Positions 46,657-54,782 of a stretch of 64,000 nucleotides of DNA are shown here, one piece after another. Where the stretch lies: assembly GCA_947501615.1 (NCBI GenBank), contig CANMWK010000006.1, positions 186,001 to 250,000 on the forward strand, given 5' to 3'. Source of the stretch: an uncultured Tenacibaculum sp. GTDB lineage: Bacteria; Bacteroidota; Bacteroidia; Flavobacteriales; Flavobacteriaceae. Under the pieces are notes generated by a model, which did no database searches, was not told the origin of the DNA, and saw only the letters and a list, made by a program, of their open reading frames with translations. How positions within the stretch are numbered: position 1 is the stretch's first letter; the number at the start of each line of letters is the position of its first letter. Position numbers and translations under genes: made by a program.

Positions 46657-46848
46657 TTAAAAAATAGCGCACCTACCATTTCCTGGTGAATCATATGGGC
46701 CGAAATAGCAACGATCTGCACCTGCTTCCCAGCAATCAAAAATATTACTACAGCGAATATTTGTTAGAATAAAATTGTACCCTCCATTAATTTGTTTTTG
46801 TTCTTTACTGTTTAATACTTTACCTAAGTTTAAAACTGTTTTTTTCAT
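46657..46848 (-). CDS. Double-glycine leader peptide (bacteriocin/RiPP-like precursor)
   Basis: A 63-residue peptide. The first 23 residues (MKKTVLNLGKVLNSKEQKQI, then NGG) form a typical flavobacterial double-glycine leader of the LNKKEQKxINGG kind, which is removed by C39-type peptidase ABC exporters. The predicted 40-residue core begins YNFILTN and has four cysteines (core positions 10, 16, 24 and 37), enough for two disulfides or thioether crosslinks, and a glycine/proline-rich second half (FGPYDSPGNGRC). No exporter or modifying enzyme is present in the window, so it is an orphan precursor. It could be antimicrobial or a signalling peptide; leader identification is solid, function is inferred. 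Confidence 0.8.
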   Translation of the reverse strand: MKKTVLNLGKVLNSKEQKQINGGYNFILTNIRCSNIFDCWEAGADRCYFGPYDSPGNGRCAIF

Positions 46849-47307
46849 AATAAATTAAGATTAAAAATGAATGAGATCCTCGATTTTTTTAATGACATCC
46901 AAGGTTTCTGTCTATGCTTCGCGAAAAAGAGAATTCTAAATGTTTTTTTAACATCAAGTAACTCTTATCAATATTGATCACATCAAAACTAAATACAAGT
47001 CTATTATTAAAAAAACAAAACAACTTTCAATTTATAAATTGAAAGAAAAAAACATATTGAATAAAACCCTTTGCTATCTCAATAGATTAAAAAAACACAA
47101 CTCTAGCAAAGTACTACTATTAAATATTGTAGTATTTACTTCTCTTATATTACTTAGCAAAAACAATTGAAGAACACATCGGAAAATATGTGTTGATTTT
47201 TGAAGTTATTAGCCTATGTTTAGTTTTTTTGTTTAATACACTTATGAATAATTTTAATTAATATTCTTCTATATATTTGTTCTAAAATTGATTTATAATT
47301 TACATTC
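46849..47307. other. 459-bp AT-rich gap upstream of the small peptide gene, with a perfect palindrome and a hairpin
   Basis: No convincing gene. A perfect 22-bp palindrome at 47024-47045 (CTTTCAATTTA and its mirror TAAATTGAAAG) is flanked by A-runs. A 7-bp stem hairpin (AACACAT/ATGTGTT, 47173-47194) is followed by GATTTTT and resembles a terminator on the plus strand. TATATTTG at 47272-47279 fits the -7 consensus for the thioesterase gene at 47308. The peptide gene's own promoter was not identified. Confidence 0.55.
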
Positions 47308-47760
47308 ATGAACTTTACTGTAAACTTTACCACTAGATGGGCAGATTTTGATGCTAATATTCATATGAGACATACTGCTTATAATGACTATGCTGCTGAA
47401 TCTAGATTACGTTATTTTAATAAATTTGGAATCACCATCCATGATTTCACTAAGGAAAAAATGGGGCCTATTTTATTTGAAGAAAACACAAAGTTTTTAA
47501 AAGAGATACATTTAGGTGAAGACATTTCGGTAAACCTGAAAATTACAGGATTATCATCTAAGGGGGAACGATGGAAAATTCAACATGAAGTTTTTAATAG
47601 CAAAGGAAAACTTTCGGCAGTAATTAATGTTTATGGCGCATGGTTAGATTTAGCACAAAGAAAGCTAACAGTACCTCCACAAAAATTCCAAGATATTTTT
47701 AAAGACGCTGACAAAACAGACGACTTTAAAGAAATAGTATTAAAAAGTGAGGCGAAGTAA
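47308..47760 (+). CDS. Acyl-CoA thioesterase, hot-dog fold (4HBT family)
   Basis: A 150-residue thioesterase. The catalytic Asp segment is TTRWADFDANIHMRHTAYNDYAAESRLRYF at about residues 8-37, in which WADFDANIHMRHTAYNDY resembles the YbgC/FatB-like active-site loop. A central strand GEDISVNLKITGLSSKGERW follows. Single-domain, cytosolic. The natural acyl-CoA is unknown. It overlaps the next gene, a membrane-anchored nuclease, by 14 bp, so they are co-transcribed despite unrelated activities. Confidence 0.87.
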   Translation: MNFTVNFTTRWADFDANIHMRHTAYNDYAAESRLRYFNKFGITIHDFTKEKMGPILFEENTKFLKEIHLGEDISVNLKITGLSSKGERWKIQHEVFNSKGKLSAVINVYGAWLDLAQRKLTVPPQKFQDIFKDADKTDDFKEIVLKSEAK

Positions 47761-48565
47761 AAACATTTTAAGTGTTCTTTTAGTTATCATTCTTTTTGTA
47801 GCGTATTACTATACTGAAACTAAGGAAAAATCTAATCCTACAAAAAACACACATACTGAAAGTGACTACAACGAAACTGAACTTGATTTTAATTATTTGC
47901 CTAGTTCTACAACTGGGCAAATAGTTCACCATAGTTCGTACTCCCTTTCTTATAATGAAAAACATGAACAAGCAGAATGGGTAGCGTATTCTTTAGCCAA
48001 AAAAGATATTACTTACACTAATTTTAAACGCCCTTTTTTTATTCAAGATCCGAAAGTAAAAACAAAATCGGCAGACTGGAGAAACTACAAAAAATCGGGT
48101 TATGATAGAGGTCATTTATGTCCTGCAGGAGACAGAAAGTATTCTAAAAAGGTATTTACAGAAACGTTCTATACTTCTAACATTTCTCCTCAAAAGCATG
48201 ATTTTAATGCAGGAGTTTGGAACAGACTAGAACAAAAAGTTAGATATTGGTCTAAGAAATACAACTATGTATACATTATTACTGGTGGAATACTTCCTAA
48301 GAATGCAAAAAAAAGTATTGGGAAGGAAAAAGTAACCATACCAGATGCTTTTTACAAAATTATCTTAGATTATACTAAACCTGAAATTAAAGCTATTGCT
48401 TTTCTAATTCCTCATAAAGAAAGTAAACAACCACTATATGAATTTGTAATTTCAATAGATGAATTAGAGCAAAAAACAGGAATTGATTTTTTCCCTAAAC
48501 TTCCAAATGCACTGGAAAACAAACTCGAGGCTAGTACCGACTACAAAAAATGGTCTTTTAATTAA
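47747..48565 (+). CDS. DNA/RNA non-specific endonuclease (NUC1 family), membrane-anchored or secreted
   Basis: A 272-residue beta-beta-alpha metal nuclease. An N-terminal hydrophobic helix (ILSVLLVIILFVAYYY) exports or anchors it, followed by a low-complexity linker. The NUC1 domain starts near residue 60 (YNEKHEQAEWVAYSL) with the catalytic YDRGHLCPAGDRK (DRGH motif) and NISPQKHDFNAGVWNRLE, which holds the metal-ligand Asn and Arg. Likely role: degradation of extracellular nucleic acids for nutrition, or defence. There is no inhibitor gene next to it. Confidence 0.92.
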   Translation: MRRSKNILSVLLVIILFVAYYYTETKEKSNPTKNTHTESDYNETELDFNYLPSSTTGQIVHHSSYSLSYNEKHEQAEWVAYSLAKKDITYTNFKRPFFIQDPKVKTKSADWRNYKKSGYDRGHLCPAGDRKYSKKVFTETFYTSNISPQKHDFNAGVWNRLEQKVRYWSKKYNYVYIITGGILPKNAKKSIGKEKVTIPDAFYKIILDYTKPEIKAIAFLIPHKESKQPLYEFVISIDELEQKTGIDFFPKLPNALENKLEASTDYKKWSFN

Positions 48566-48773
48566 CAAACAATTTCAATGTTTAATCAGAAACTAAATTA
48601 CCTTCTATTAAAGTTCACTGAAGTTTCTCTTATACATTGGCAAGGCTTTGTGAGCTTTATGCTATAGATTCTATACTCTATGCTCTATACAAAAAACAAT
48701 ACAAAACCAACACTAAAGTCTTTTGCTAAACCCAAATCAGAAACTAATGAGAGTACTGGTGAACATTTATCAA

Positions 48774-49376
48774 TTACACTAATGTTAGTGCTTTGATTCT
48801 TAAATTTAAATATTGTTGCACGATATCTTTTACACTTAAACTTTCTTTTTTAAAATATTCATGATCTGTCATGATATTCATAATAAAAGCATTGTCCATT
48901 GCAAGTAAAAGCGTAATATTAAAGTTAGCAAAAACACCTGTCTTCATACCTTGCTTATAAATTAGAGAAAATGTTCTTAAAATTTTATCTGTAGTTCTTT
49001 TAATTTCACTCCATATTTGAGGAAAATTGGTTTGAATTTCATCTAAAAAATGAATTGAAACCCCTTCTACACTATCGCTAATTTTCAGTAAAATAAACTC
49101 ATACAATTTAACTACATCAGCATTCTGTTCTATGGTTTCAAAAGCAATTTCTTCCAGATCTTGCAAAACCATCCCCACCATAGTAGCATAAATTTCTTCT
49201 TTTGTTTTAAAATAAGTATAAATTGTACTCTTACTTTTTTGCACCAATGCCGCTAACTCATCTAAAGTTAGTTTGTCTAATTTTTCATATTGAACTTTAT
49301 AAAACAATTCTTTAACCCAAATTTCTGCTTTTTTAGATAACTGTTTTCGTTCTCTATCTAATGCCTTCCTTCCCAT
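48774..49376 (-). CDS. TetR/AcrR-family transcriptional regulator
   Basis: A 200-residue regulator. The N-terminal helix-turn-helix is unusual in carrying a basic lead (MGRKALDRERKQLSKKAEIW) before the TetR signature LTLDELAALVQKSKSTIYTYFKTKEEIYATM. The C-terminal ligand-binding part is all-helical. It is the last gene of the operon headed by the desaturase fusion (3 bp after the OYE gene stop), suggesting it autoregulates the cluster in response to a pathway substrate. Candidate operators are the inverted repeats at 54022-54053 and 54069-54087. Confidence 0.92.
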   Translation of the reverse strand: MGRKALDRERKQLSKKAEIWVKELFYKVQYEKLDKLTLDELAALVQKSKSTIYTYFKTKEEIYATMVGMVLQDLEEIAFETIEQNADVVKLYEFILLKISDSVEGVSIHFLDEIQTNFPQIWSEIKRTTDKILRTFSLIYKQGMKTGVFANFNITLLLAMDNAFIMNIMTDHEYFKKESLSVKDIVQQYLNLRIKALTLV

Positions 49377-49379
49377 AAG

Positions 49380-50588
49380 TTAAAACCAACCTTTTACCAA
49401 TTCATTTGTTGTTAATCTAAGTACGGCAAGATAGGGATTATACTTTGGCTTCAATGATTTTCCTTTTGCCAGTTGATGAATTTGATAATCGTAAAAACCA
49501 GCTTCTGCAAAATCTTTCATTTTCTTAATTTTAAAGTCAAAAGTAGCATCACCAACCCTATAATCTTCATCTTCTAGAAATGCCTTTGGAAAGTTTTGAT
49601 CTGTAATAAACGGACGAGCAAAACCGATCATTTCTAACTCCTTATTAGCTAGAACTTCATTACAAAACTGTTGAGATCGAAATCCACCTGTAACCATTAT
49701 TGGCAGTGAGGTTTCTGATTTTATCTTTTTCGCAAAATCTAGAAAATAAGCTTCTCTTTTACGAGTAGATTCATGTTCGTATCGTTCAGTTAGAAAAACG
49801 ATATTTTCATAGGTTCCACCTGAAATCTCTAGTAGATCTATCTTTAGTTTCTCTAAATATTTAATCACAAACATTGCATCTTCTTCATTAAACCCACCTC
49901 GTTGAAAATCGGCACTATTTAGTTTTACTGATATTGGAAAATCACTACCTAAAGCTTCACGAACTCGTTTAACAATATCGAAAAGCAATCGCGCTCTATT
50001 TTCAATACTTCCACCATAATCGTCTAGTCTTTTATTTGTTTTTGGAGATAAAAACTGACTCAGTAAATATCCATGAGCAGCATGAATTTGGACTCCTGTA
50101 AAACCTGCTTTTTCTGCTAAAATAGCAGTGTTTACAAAACGGTTTTCAACATCTTTAATCTCATCTAGAGACATCGCTTTAGGCTTAGCAAACAACATTA
50201 GTTTTTTAAGTCGAATTGCTGAAGGTGCTATCGGTTTAAACGTTGAAAATATAGATGATTGTCTGCCTGCATGATTAATTTGAGCCCAAAACTGTGTGTT
50301 ATTTTGCGTTGCAACTTTTGTTACTTCTTGTAAGGATGTAATGCCACTTTCATCTTCTAAAACAATATTTGCTGATGCTTCTTTGTATCGCTTATCAACC
50401 ATGATATTCCCTGAAATTAATAAACCTGCTCCATTTGACATCCAATGCTGATACAAATCGACAATTGCTTTAGTAGCTTCTTGCTTTTTATTTGCTAATC
50501 GCTCTGTCATTGCAGCTTTAGCAATTCTGTTTTTAATCGTAACTCCACAAGGAAGTTCAAACTCTTCTAAAATTGGTTTTGCTTTCAA
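49380..50588 (-). CDS. NADH:flavin oxidoreductase (old yellow enzyme family)
   Basis: A 402-residue FMN-dependent TIM barrel. Signature segments are KNRIAKAAMTERLA, FWAQINHAGRQSS, GFTGVQIHAAHGYLLSQFLSPKTNKR (His-Ala-Ala-His active site), DYGGSIENRARLLFDIVKRVRE and PIMVTGGFRS. The C-terminal Fe-S/FAD domain of the long OYE relatives is absent. Enzymes of this group reduce activated C=C bonds such as enones. Position in the operon: 6 bp after the GMC oxidoreductase stop and 3 bp before the TetR gene. It probably reduces a ketone-conjugated double bond formed by the GMC enzyme. Confidence 0.92.
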   Translation of the reverse strand: MKAKPILEEFELPCGVTIKNRIAKAAMTERLANKKQEATKAIVDLYQHWMSNGAGLLISGNIMVDKRYKEASANIVLEDESGITSLQEVTKVATQNNTQFWAQINHAGRQSSIFSTFKPIAPSAIRLKKLMLFAKPKAMSLDEIKDVENRFVNTAILAEKAGFTGVQIHAAHGYLLSQFLSPKTNKRLDDYGGSIENRARLLFDIVKRVREALGSDFPISVKLNSADFQRGGFNEEDAMFVIKYLEKLKIDLLEISGGTYENIVFLTERYEHESTRKREAYFLDFAKKIKSETSLPIMVTGGFRSQQFCNEVLANKELEMIGFARPFITDQNFPKAFLEDEDYRVGDATFDFKIKKMKDFAEAGFYDYQIHQLAKGKSLKPKYNPYLAVLRLTTNELVKGWF

Positions 50589-50594
50589 TACTAT

Positions 50595-52187
50595 TTATTT
50601 TGTTTGTTGAGTTTCAATTTTATTTGGAATTTTAGACATGGCTAGTTCTGAAATTGCGGTAATAGACAGTGAAGGGTTTACTCCAGGGTTAGCAGAAATC
50701 ATTGCCCCATCGCATACATACATATTTTCATAACCAAACACTTTATTATTTTTATCAATAACTCCTTCTTCTTTAGTTTCTCCCATTACAGCTCCACCTA
50801 AAATATGAGCTGTTGTAGGTGTTCCTAATAACACGTCTGCAAAATTAGAAAATGGAATCGCTTTTACTTTTTGACCTAATATTTTTGCCAACTTAGATGC
50901 CTCAGGAATAAAGCCACTTGGTGCTTCATCAGATTCCTTTTCAGTTTTCAATTGTGTTACTTTTCCTAATTTTAATCGTAAAGTACTATCTAAGGTTTGC
51001 ATAAAAAGTAATACTGTTGTTCGTTTACTATATGCTTTTGTAAAGATGGTTTTAAACAATTGAACAGGCGATTTAAATAGTACTCCAAAAACTCCCAATA
51101 TTCGAAATATCGCATATTTATGTTGCACTGAAGGAATTGTTAACGTTCTAAAGAAACCTGAACCTTTACCATAACGAACAGGTTCTAAATGACTATTTTT
51201 ATCGATATGGAGAATAGAACCAATTGCAATTCCTTTTGAATAATCTTTTGATTTTTTCTCTGTTGATGTTATCAATAATAATGACTCATTATTTGTTCTA
51301 ATATTTCCACCAACCATTTCAGATAGATTTGGTAACGATTTCTTTTGTTTCAACTTTAACAGTAAAGGTACCGTACCTAAAACTCCTCCAGAAAATACAA
51401 CTCCGTTTGCTTCAACTTTCTTTGTCTTTGAAAATTTCGATGTACTTTTTTTAAAATGAATTTCATATCCAGACTTTCCATTCACATTATTTTTAGGCAA
51501 CACATCTAACACTTCATGTTCTGCTATAATTTCTACGCCTAACTTCTGAGCAAAATAGAGATAATTTTTATCCAATGTATTTTTAGCATTGAATCGACAA
51601 CCAGTCATACAAGCTCCGCAATAATTACACGCAGCTCGATCTGGACCTTCTCCATTAAAATACGGATCTTTTACTTTTTCTCCTGGTTTACCAAAATGGA
51701 CTGCTACTTTGGTCGTTGAAAAATGTTCTTCTCTATCTAAGTCTTTCGACAAATCTTTGATCAAATGATCAGCTGGTCCGAAATAAGGATTTTCTTCAGC
51801 CCCCAACATTCGATATGCTTCTTTGTAATGTGGAGCAAGTTCGGTTTCCCAATCTTTAAGTCCGTTCCAACTTCCAGAAGTAAAAAACTCTTTTTTAGGA
51901 ATAGGCAACGTATTTGCATACGTTAAAGAACCACCACCAACTCCAACTCCAGAAAGTATACTGACATGATTTAAATATGTCATTTTAAAAAAGCCAAACA
52001 ATCTTAAACGAGGTTCCCAAAGCCACTTTTTTAAATTCCAGTTTGTCTTTGGAAAATCTTTTGGTGTAAACCATTTTCCTTTTTCGATTACCAAAACAGA
52101 ATATCCTTTTTGAGCTAGTCGTAAGGCACTGACCGAACCACCAAAACCACTTCCAATAATTACGTAATCGTATTTATCTTTCGTCAT
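50595..52187 (-). CDS. GMC-family oxidoreductase, cholesterol-oxidase-like
   Basis: A 530-residue flavoprotein. The N-terminal FAD-binding YVIIGSGFGGSVSALRLA is followed by SGVGVGGGSLTYANTLP, and the GMC C-terminal domain has TAHILGGAVMG and GVNPSLSITAISELA. At about residues 190-205 is an unusual cysteine cluster (CNYCGACMTGC) that could hold an Fe-S centre and is known in a subgroup of these enzymes. It lacks a signal peptide. Expected reaction: oxidation of a hydroxyl to a ketone on a bulky alcohol such as a sterol. It lies 3 bp after the desaturase-fusion stop and 6 bp before the OYE gene. Confidence 0.92.
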   Translation of the reverse strand: MTKDKYDYVIIGSGFGGSVSALRLAQKGYSVLVIEKGKWFTPKDFPKTNWNLKKWLWEPRLRLFGFFKMTYLNHVSILSGVGVGGGSLTYANTLPIPKKEFFTSGSWNGLKDWETELAPHYKEAYRMLGAEENPYFGPADHLIKDLSKDLDREEHFSTTKVAVHFGKPGEKVKDPYFNGEGPDRAACNYCGACMTGCRFNAKNTLDKNYLYFAQKLGVEIIAEHEVLDVLPKNNVNGKSGYEIHFKKSTSKFSKTKKVEANGVVFSGGVLGTVPLLLKLKQKKSLPNLSEMVGGNIRTNNESLLLITSTEKKSKDYSKGIAIGSILHIDKNSHLEPVRYGKGSGFFRTLTIPSVQHKYAIFRILGVFGVLFKSPVQLFKTIFTKAYSKRTTVLLFMQTLDSTLRLKLGKVTQLKTEKESDEAPSGFIPEASKLAKILGQKVKAIPFSNFADVLLGTPTTAHILGGAVMGETKEEGVIDKNNKVFGYENMYVCDGAMISANPGVNPSLSITAISELAMSKIPNKIETQQTK

Positions 52188-52190
52188 ATG

Positions 52191-54020
52191 TTATGAGTTA
52201 AGTTTAATATCAGATTTAGGTTTACACATACACGTTAGTATAAAGCCTTCTTTCTTTTCGTTTTCTAGCAACACAGATTGTTCCTCTGTTTTCCAAGCTA
52301 CTTTTCCTTCCTTTATTTCACATTTACAGGTTCCACACTGCCCAATACTACAGGCATAAGGAATTGCAACTTTATTTCTTTTTGCGTCTTCTAAAATTGT
52401 TTCAGATTCGTAAACTGAGAAGTGCTTATTATCTATTGACACCTTATAAGAATTTCCAAAAAGTTTAACTTCTTGATATGAGAATTCTTCAATAATGATA
52501 TGATCAGAAGTAACTCCTTTTTTAGACAAAACCTCTTTTGATGCTTCCATCATTGGAGTTGGTCCACAGATATAGTAATTTGCTTTTTCAAAATGACTCA
52601 ATAATTCTGTTTGATAAGTATTAATCAACAAGTCATATGTAATATTCAATAAAAATTGATTAGGATATTTGTTTTGAAGATCAATTAATTCTTTATGAAA
52701 CATGACATCTTTTTCTGATTTACAACCATAAATCAAACTCACATTAGTTATTCCATCTTGAAGTATTTTTTGAAGTATTGAAATGATTGGTGTAATTCCG
52801 CTTCCGCCAGCAATAAAAACATGATGTTCTACCTGAGTTTCATTTTTGAATTTAAAAGTTCCAAACGGACCTGCAACATTTACATATTTACCTTGTGATA
52901 AATGATCTATTATTCTATTTGATAATTTCCCACCAGAAACACGTTTCACTCCAATTTTTAATTTTCCTACATTGGGATTAGCACAAATCGAATAACATCT
53001 GCTCACTTTCTCTCCATCAACTAACATTGAAATTACAACATATTGTCCTCCCTCGAATTGATATGGGATGTCTCCTAAATTTTTGAATTCCAACTCTACA
53101 CTGTTATGAGTCAATTGTCTTATCTGGCTAACTTCTAAGGAGTATTTCCAAGTTTTACCTTCTATGATATCTGCATACGTATTTTTGGAGTTCAAAATTT
53201 TTAATTCGTTCACTCTAAATCCTTCAATTGGAGATTTTCTAGTTTTTAACTCTCCTTCAATTAGTTTATATTTTTTCTTGTATAAATAAAAAGGAACACG
53301 AGGATACAAATGATGAATTAAGTGATAGCTCTGGAAAAATGACAAAAACTCTAAACCCGGAATTGTTACAATTCTTGTATTATGATGTTTATCCATATTA
53401 TGATGTGGATAATGAGGAAGCCAATCAAAGGTAAAACCTAAAATCGGGGCTGCTACTATAGCTGGAAATAAGAATACAATTAAAAATTCGTACCAAAGCT
53501 TGAATACAACCATGGCAAAAATAACGGTTGAGACGAATAACATAAAAACCAAGGTTTGATTTCTAGTTTTTCGCATAGCTTCATTTTTTCTACTCTCAAT
53601 TCCTAAAGAAGTGACATAATAATGTCCGATTAAAGTCAGGCATCTAAAAAAAACTATCAAGAAGTTTTTTCCTCTGACATAACCATCTGGATCTTCTTCT
53701 GAGTCATTAGTGTGTGCATGATGTTTCAAATGAATTATTTTAAAAGCACTGAATGGAAAAAAAAGAAAACTAGCAGAAATCCAACCTATACATCTTTCTA
53801 AAGTGATCAATCTTATATTACCTCTAGAAATATTCCCGTGACTAGATTCATGAACCACTGTAAACATACTATAGGCTAAAAAAGTTCCAATTAGAATTAT
53901 TATAAATTCATTAAGAATTCTTGTATTAAATAGATAAAACAATAACCCATATGCTAGCAGTAATCCTAAAAAAAGAAATACTGTAGGATATGCTATTTTA
54001 CTTTTTGAATCTAAAGCCAT
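52191..54020 (-). CDS. Self-contained membrane desaturase/hydroxylase: desaturase-ferredoxin reductase-2Fe-2S ferredoxin fusion
   Basis: A 609-residue three-part enzyme. Residues about 1-270 are a membrane di-iron fatty-acid-desaturase-like domain with the histidine boxes HESSH, HLKHHAHTN and YHLIHHLYP and about four to five helices. Residues about 290-510 form an FNR-type reductase, with the FAD motif RCYSICANP, the NAD segment HHVFIAGGSGITP and YICGPTPMMEAS. Residues about 520-609 form a plant-type 2Fe-2S ferredoxin (CSIGQCGTCKC with a later CMC). NAD(P)H electrons can thus reach the di-iron site within one chain. Substrate unknown: desaturation or hydroxylation of a lipid, sterol or carotenoid. 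It heads the GMC-OYE-TetR operon. Confidence 0.93.
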   Translation of the reverse strand: MALDSKSKIAYPTVFLFLGLLLAYGLLFYLFNTRILNEFIIILIGTFLAYSMFTVVHESSHGNISRGNIRLITLERCIGWISASFLFFPFSAFKIIHLKHHAHTNDSEEDPDGYVRGKNFLIVFFRCLTLIGHYYVTSLGIESRKNEAMRKTRNQTLVFMLFVSTVIFAMVVFKLWYEFLIVFLFPAIVAAPILGFTFDWLPHYPHHNMDKHHNTRIVTIPGLEFLSFFQSYHLIHHLYPRVPFYLYKKKYKLIEGELKTRKSPIEGFRVNELKILNSKNTYADIIEGKTWKYSLEVSQIRQLTHNSVELEFKNLGDIPYQFEGGQYVVISMLVDGEKVSRCYSICANPNVGKLKIGVKRVSGGKLSNRIIDHLSQGKYVNVAGPFGTFKFKNETQVEHHVFIAGGSGITPIISILQKILQDGITNVSLIYGCKSEKDVMFHKELIDLQNKYPNQFLLNITYDLLINTYQTELLSHFEKANYYICGPTPMMEASKEVLSKKGVTSDHIIIEEFSYQEVKLFGNSYKVSIDNKHFSVYESETILEDAKRNKVAIPYACSIGQCGTCKCEIKEGKVAWKTEEQSVLLENEKKEGFILTCMCKPKSDIKLNS

Positions 54021-54021
54021 A

Positions 54022-54053
54022 AATCAAACTATTTCTACAAATATAGTTTGATT
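54022..54053. promoter_or_regulatory. Inverted repeat overlapping the desaturase-operon promoter (TATATTTG)
   Basis: AATCAAACTAT (54022-54032) and ATAGTTTGATT (54043-54053) are exact inverted 11-bp arms with a 10-bp spacer. On the minus strand the region contains TATATTTG (54045 to 54038), a perfect TAnnTTTG -7 element, so a protein bound here would cover the transcription start. The start codon of the desaturase gene is at 54020. Confidence 0.6.
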
Positions 54054-54068
54054 TTTTGATAAATTAAA

Positions 54069-54087
54069 ATAATGTAAGCTACATTAT
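54069..54087. promoter_or_regulatory. Candidate TetR operator: ATAATGTA-AGC-TACATTAT
   Basis: A perfect 8-bp inverted repeat with a 3-bp centre in the divergent gap between the desaturase operon and the membrane-protein gene. Size and symmetry suit a TetR dimer, and the operon encodes one (48774-49376). Confidence 0.5.
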
Positions 54088-54124
54088 ATTATTCCGACTA
54101 AGTTTTGGCAATTAACAGTAAATC

Positions 54125-54781
54125 ATGAAACTAACTAAAACCTTAGGCTATATTGGTCTTTTTGCTAGTTTACTAGTAGGACTGGGAGAATATTTACTTC
54201 ATTACTCTCCTTATATTTTAAAACATGCAAATAATTACGAGTTTTTCTCTTTTGTGAAACCTAACAATTTAACTTATGGCCATTTTTTAGCTGTTATTGG
54301 TTTACCATGCTACTTTGGTGGTTATATTCATATATACAGAATGCTAGAAAGTGGTAACACTAAACTTTCAAAAATTGTTTTAGCAATAGGATTTATAGCT
54401 TTTGCTGTAGGAGGTGTATGGATTGGCTCAAGAGCATCGATAGGAAATATTGTTCATCTTAAAGATACCTTAAATGCAGAAACTTATCAAAATCTATTAG
54501 AAAATTATACAGCACATATGGAAATCTTAGTAAAAGCTCTTCGTATTATTATAGCTTTACTATCTATATTCTTTGTAGTAACAATATTAAAAGGGAATAC
54601 CACTTACAAAAAATGGATGGCAATTTTTAACCCCATTACTATACTTATAAGTCTTGTATTAATAGGAAAATTAATGCCGAGTATCGGAAAGCATATGTTA
54701 CCAATTTTAATGAATGTAACTCACTTCATTTTATTTTCTATCTCTTTATATCAATTAAATCTATATCAAAAATCAAAATAA
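54125..54781 (+). CDS. Six-helix membrane protein, DUF6796-like
   Basis: A 218-residue membrane protein with about six to seven helices. GLGEYLLHYSP, YGHFLAVIGLPCYFGGYIHIYRML and GGVWIGSRASIGNIVHLK are notable; the layout recalls the DUF6796 family of Bacteroidota, but this is from memory. No catalytic motif is recognised. It is divergent from the desaturase operon across a 104-bp gap holding two inverted repeats. It is followed 1 bp later by the FG-GAP/CRTAC1-like gene, so it likely belongs to the same regulon. Confidence 0.7.
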   Translation: MKLTKTLGYIGLFASLLVGLGEYLLHYSPYILKHANNYEFFSFVKPNNLTYGHFLAVIGLPCYFGGYIHIYRMLESGNTKLSKIVLAIGFIAFAVGGVWIGSRASIGNIVHLKDTLNAETYQNLLENYTAHMEILVKALRIIIALLSIFFVVTILKGNTTYKKWMAIFNPITILISLVLIGKLMPSIGKHMLPILMNVTHFILFSISLYQLNLYQKSK

Positions 54782-54782
54782 C

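Noticed and set aside
47057..47170. Small open frame with a TTG start ending just before a terminator-like hairpin
   Set aside because: 37 codons, no ATG, no good promoter or homology-like content; the basic-then-hydrophobic layout can arise by chance in AT-rich DNA.
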